A DNA stretch of 5,521 nucleotides from an uncultured Amaricoccus sp. (GTDB taxonomy: Bacteria > Pseudomonadota > Alphaproteobacteria > Rhodobacterales > Rhodobacteraceae): positions 1-5,521 of the forward strand of contig NZ_CALLYO010000359.1 of NCBI RefSeq assembly GCF_937858865.1, read 5' to 3'. Positions 5,179 through 5,521 of the stretch are shown here, piece by piece. Position numbers and translations under genes: made by a program. Every line of letters begins with the position of its first letter. Position 1 is the stretch's first letter. Under the pieces are notes generated by a model, which worked only from the letters and a program-made list of their open reading frames with translations, was not told the origin of the DNA and made no database searches.

Positions 5179-5209
5179 GCAAAATCGGACCGCATCGGCG
5201 AGATTTTGC
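5179..5209. repeat. 8-bp inverted repeat GCAAAATC/GATTTTGC
   Basis: The arms 5179-5186 and 5202-5209 are perfect and separated by 15 nt. As minus-strand RNA the loop forms a second helix, GCCG/CGGU with an AUG loop, across a symmetric 2x2 internal loop. This gives a two-tier hairpin at the head of the decarboxylase leader. It could instead be a protein-binding dyad in DNA. Confidence 0.55.
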
Positions 5210-5237
5210 GAAGACGTGATCTCGCGGCCCCCGATCC

Positions 5238-5253
5238 GTTAAAAGTCCGTTAA
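5238..5253 (-). promoter_or_regulatory. CtrA-type binding box TTAA-N7-TTAAC
   Basis: On the minus strand TTAA (5253-5250), seven bases, then TTAAC (5242-5238) match the full consensus of the alphaproteobacterial cell-cycle/motility regulator CtrA. On the plus strand the same bases appear as a 9-bp direct repeat TCCGTTAAA (5235-5243 and 5246-5254) at an 11-bp period, about one helical turn. It lies about 200 bp before the decarboxylase start, oriented toward it. Confidence 0.5.
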
Positions 5254-5259
5254 ATCATA
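5254..5259 (-). promoter_or_regulatory. Possible -10 hexamer TATGAT for the decarboxylase leader
   Basis: TATGAT matches the sigma70 -10 consensus at five of six positions in the most AT-rich part of the region. No convincing -35 was found at 16-18 nt. If real, transcription would start inside the CtrA box, giving a leader of about 210 nt and placing CtrA as a repressor. Confidence 0.22.
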
Positions 5260-5353
5260 ACCATAATCAGTGACCTGCACCTCTCCGCCCCGCTGCCGCC
5301 CGCCCCGGATCGGCGGATGCCCGAAAACGACGCCGCCACCGCCCCGGGTGCCG

Positions 5354-5521
5354 TCAGAGCCCGGCGAAGATGTCCCGCACCGCGAGGACGAGCCCCGGCG
5401 GATCGAGCCTCGCCTCCCCCTCGTGCAGGATGCGCACCCCGATCGCCCCCGCCTCGTCCCGCGCGTGGTGGATCACGACCTTCGCGTCGGTATCGACGAT
5501 CAGGTAGTGCCGCACGCTCGG
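5354..5521 (-). CDS. Uma2-family endonuclease, C-terminal fragment
   Basis: The last 55 codons and TGA stop of a gene whose start is beyond the right edge. The fragment begins PSVRHYLIVD and continues with VVIHH (16-20), VRILHEGEARLDPPGLVLAV and a final DIFAGL. This is the typical C-terminal strand-rich end of Uma2 (DUF820) proteins, PD-(D/E)XK-fold putative nucleases that are widespread but poorly characterised. The catalytic Asp and Glu-x-Lys would lie upstream or at the fragment's start, so activity cannot be judged. The reading frame is intact, with high third-position GC and no sign of decay. The stop is 320 bp upstream of the decarboxylase start, so the two are probably separate transcription units; 5260-5353 holds nothing else that I can identify. 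Confidence 0.78.
   Translation of the reverse strand, partial: PSVRHYLIVDTDAKVVIHHARDEAGAIGVRILHEGEARLDPPGLVLAVRDIFAGL

Larger units (their letters stand above)
5035..5209 (-). promoter_or_regulatory. Structured leader of ornithine decarboxylase, candidate speF-type RNA
   Basis: Read on the minus strand, this stretch folds into a series of hairpins: an 8-bp stem at 5209-5202 / 5186-5179; GCGCGT/ACGCGC (5150-5145 / 5130-5125) inside the uORF; a short UCCC/GGGA stem with CCUCC in its loop (5114-5111 / 5105-5102); GACG-GUAA-CGUC, a 4-bp stem with a GNRA tetraloop (about 5088-5077); and GGGGC/GCCCC (5061-5057 / 5048-5044) just before the start region. It contains no main-frame gene. A leader RNA named speF is known upstream of alphaproteobacterial ornithine decarboxylase genes; location and gene match, but I could not align it to the family. 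Polyamine- or ornithine-responsive control is the natural inference. Confidence 0.5.

Noticed and set aside
5145..5181. TTGATT-N17-CATATG on the minus strand as the decarboxylase promoter
   Set aside because: The -10 matches only three of six positions, and transcription from it would start inside the uORF, removing its ribosome-binding site.
5161..5275. Replication origin, suggested by AT-rich repeats and a CtrA box
   Set aside because: No DnaA boxes are visible, the AT-rich part is short, and no origin-linked genes are nearby.

Overview
The window is GC-rich bacterial chromosome from an alphaproteobacterium, most likely Rhodobacterales or a close relative. That placement rests on third-position GC bias in every gene, the gene families present (a PchB-like AroQ chorismate mutase, a short YgfZ, a SpeF-type ornithine decarboxylase, a GlsB/YeaQ-type membrane protein), and two motifs typical of this class: a perfect EcfG-type GGAAC-N16-CGTT promoter and a TTAA-N7-TTAAC CtrA box. 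The genus cannot be fixed from the sequence. No mobile element, CRISPR array, tRNA or rRNA was seen.

Layout, left to right. Positions 1-147 are non-coding and hold stacked GC hairpins. A small chorismate mutase (148-468, minus) is divergent from a ygfZ-like folate-binding Fe-S/tRNA-modification factor (609-1391, plus). ygfZ converges on suhB across a short AT-rich block with perfect palindromes (1392-1458). On the minus strand, an endonuclease/exonuclease/phosphatase-family protein (3349 to 2549), a small exported EF-hand protein (2552 to 2307) and suhB (2247 to 1459) form a probable three-gene operon. Divergent from it, a GlsB/YeaQ/YmgE-family membrane protein (3498-3782, plus) sits behind the EcfG-type general-stress promoter. 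It converges on an ornithine decarboxylase (5034 to 3823, minus) across a strong hairpin that probably stops transcription from both sides. The right edge holds the last 55 residues of a Uma2-family nuclease (minus).

The most interesting part is the roughly 320-bp stretch upstream of the decarboxylase (5035-5353). It contains a TATGAT -10-like hexamer, the CtrA box, an 8-bp-stem hairpin, and an 11-codon upstream ORF (5152 to 5117) with a well-placed GAGG ribosome-binding site. The uORF overlaps its own hairpin, and further small hairpins follow, one with a GUAA tetraloop, down to the decarboxylase start. This looks like a translated leader controlling polyamine synthesis. It may belong to the speF leader RNA family known upstream of alphaproteobacterial ornithine decarboxylases, but that assignment is from memory of the family and its location, not from a search.

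Together the genes are mostly housekeeping and stress functions: aromatic or chorismate metabolism, Fe-S protein maintenance, inositol-phosphate phosphatase/RNA-linked SuhB, a general-stress membrane protein, and putrescine synthesis.
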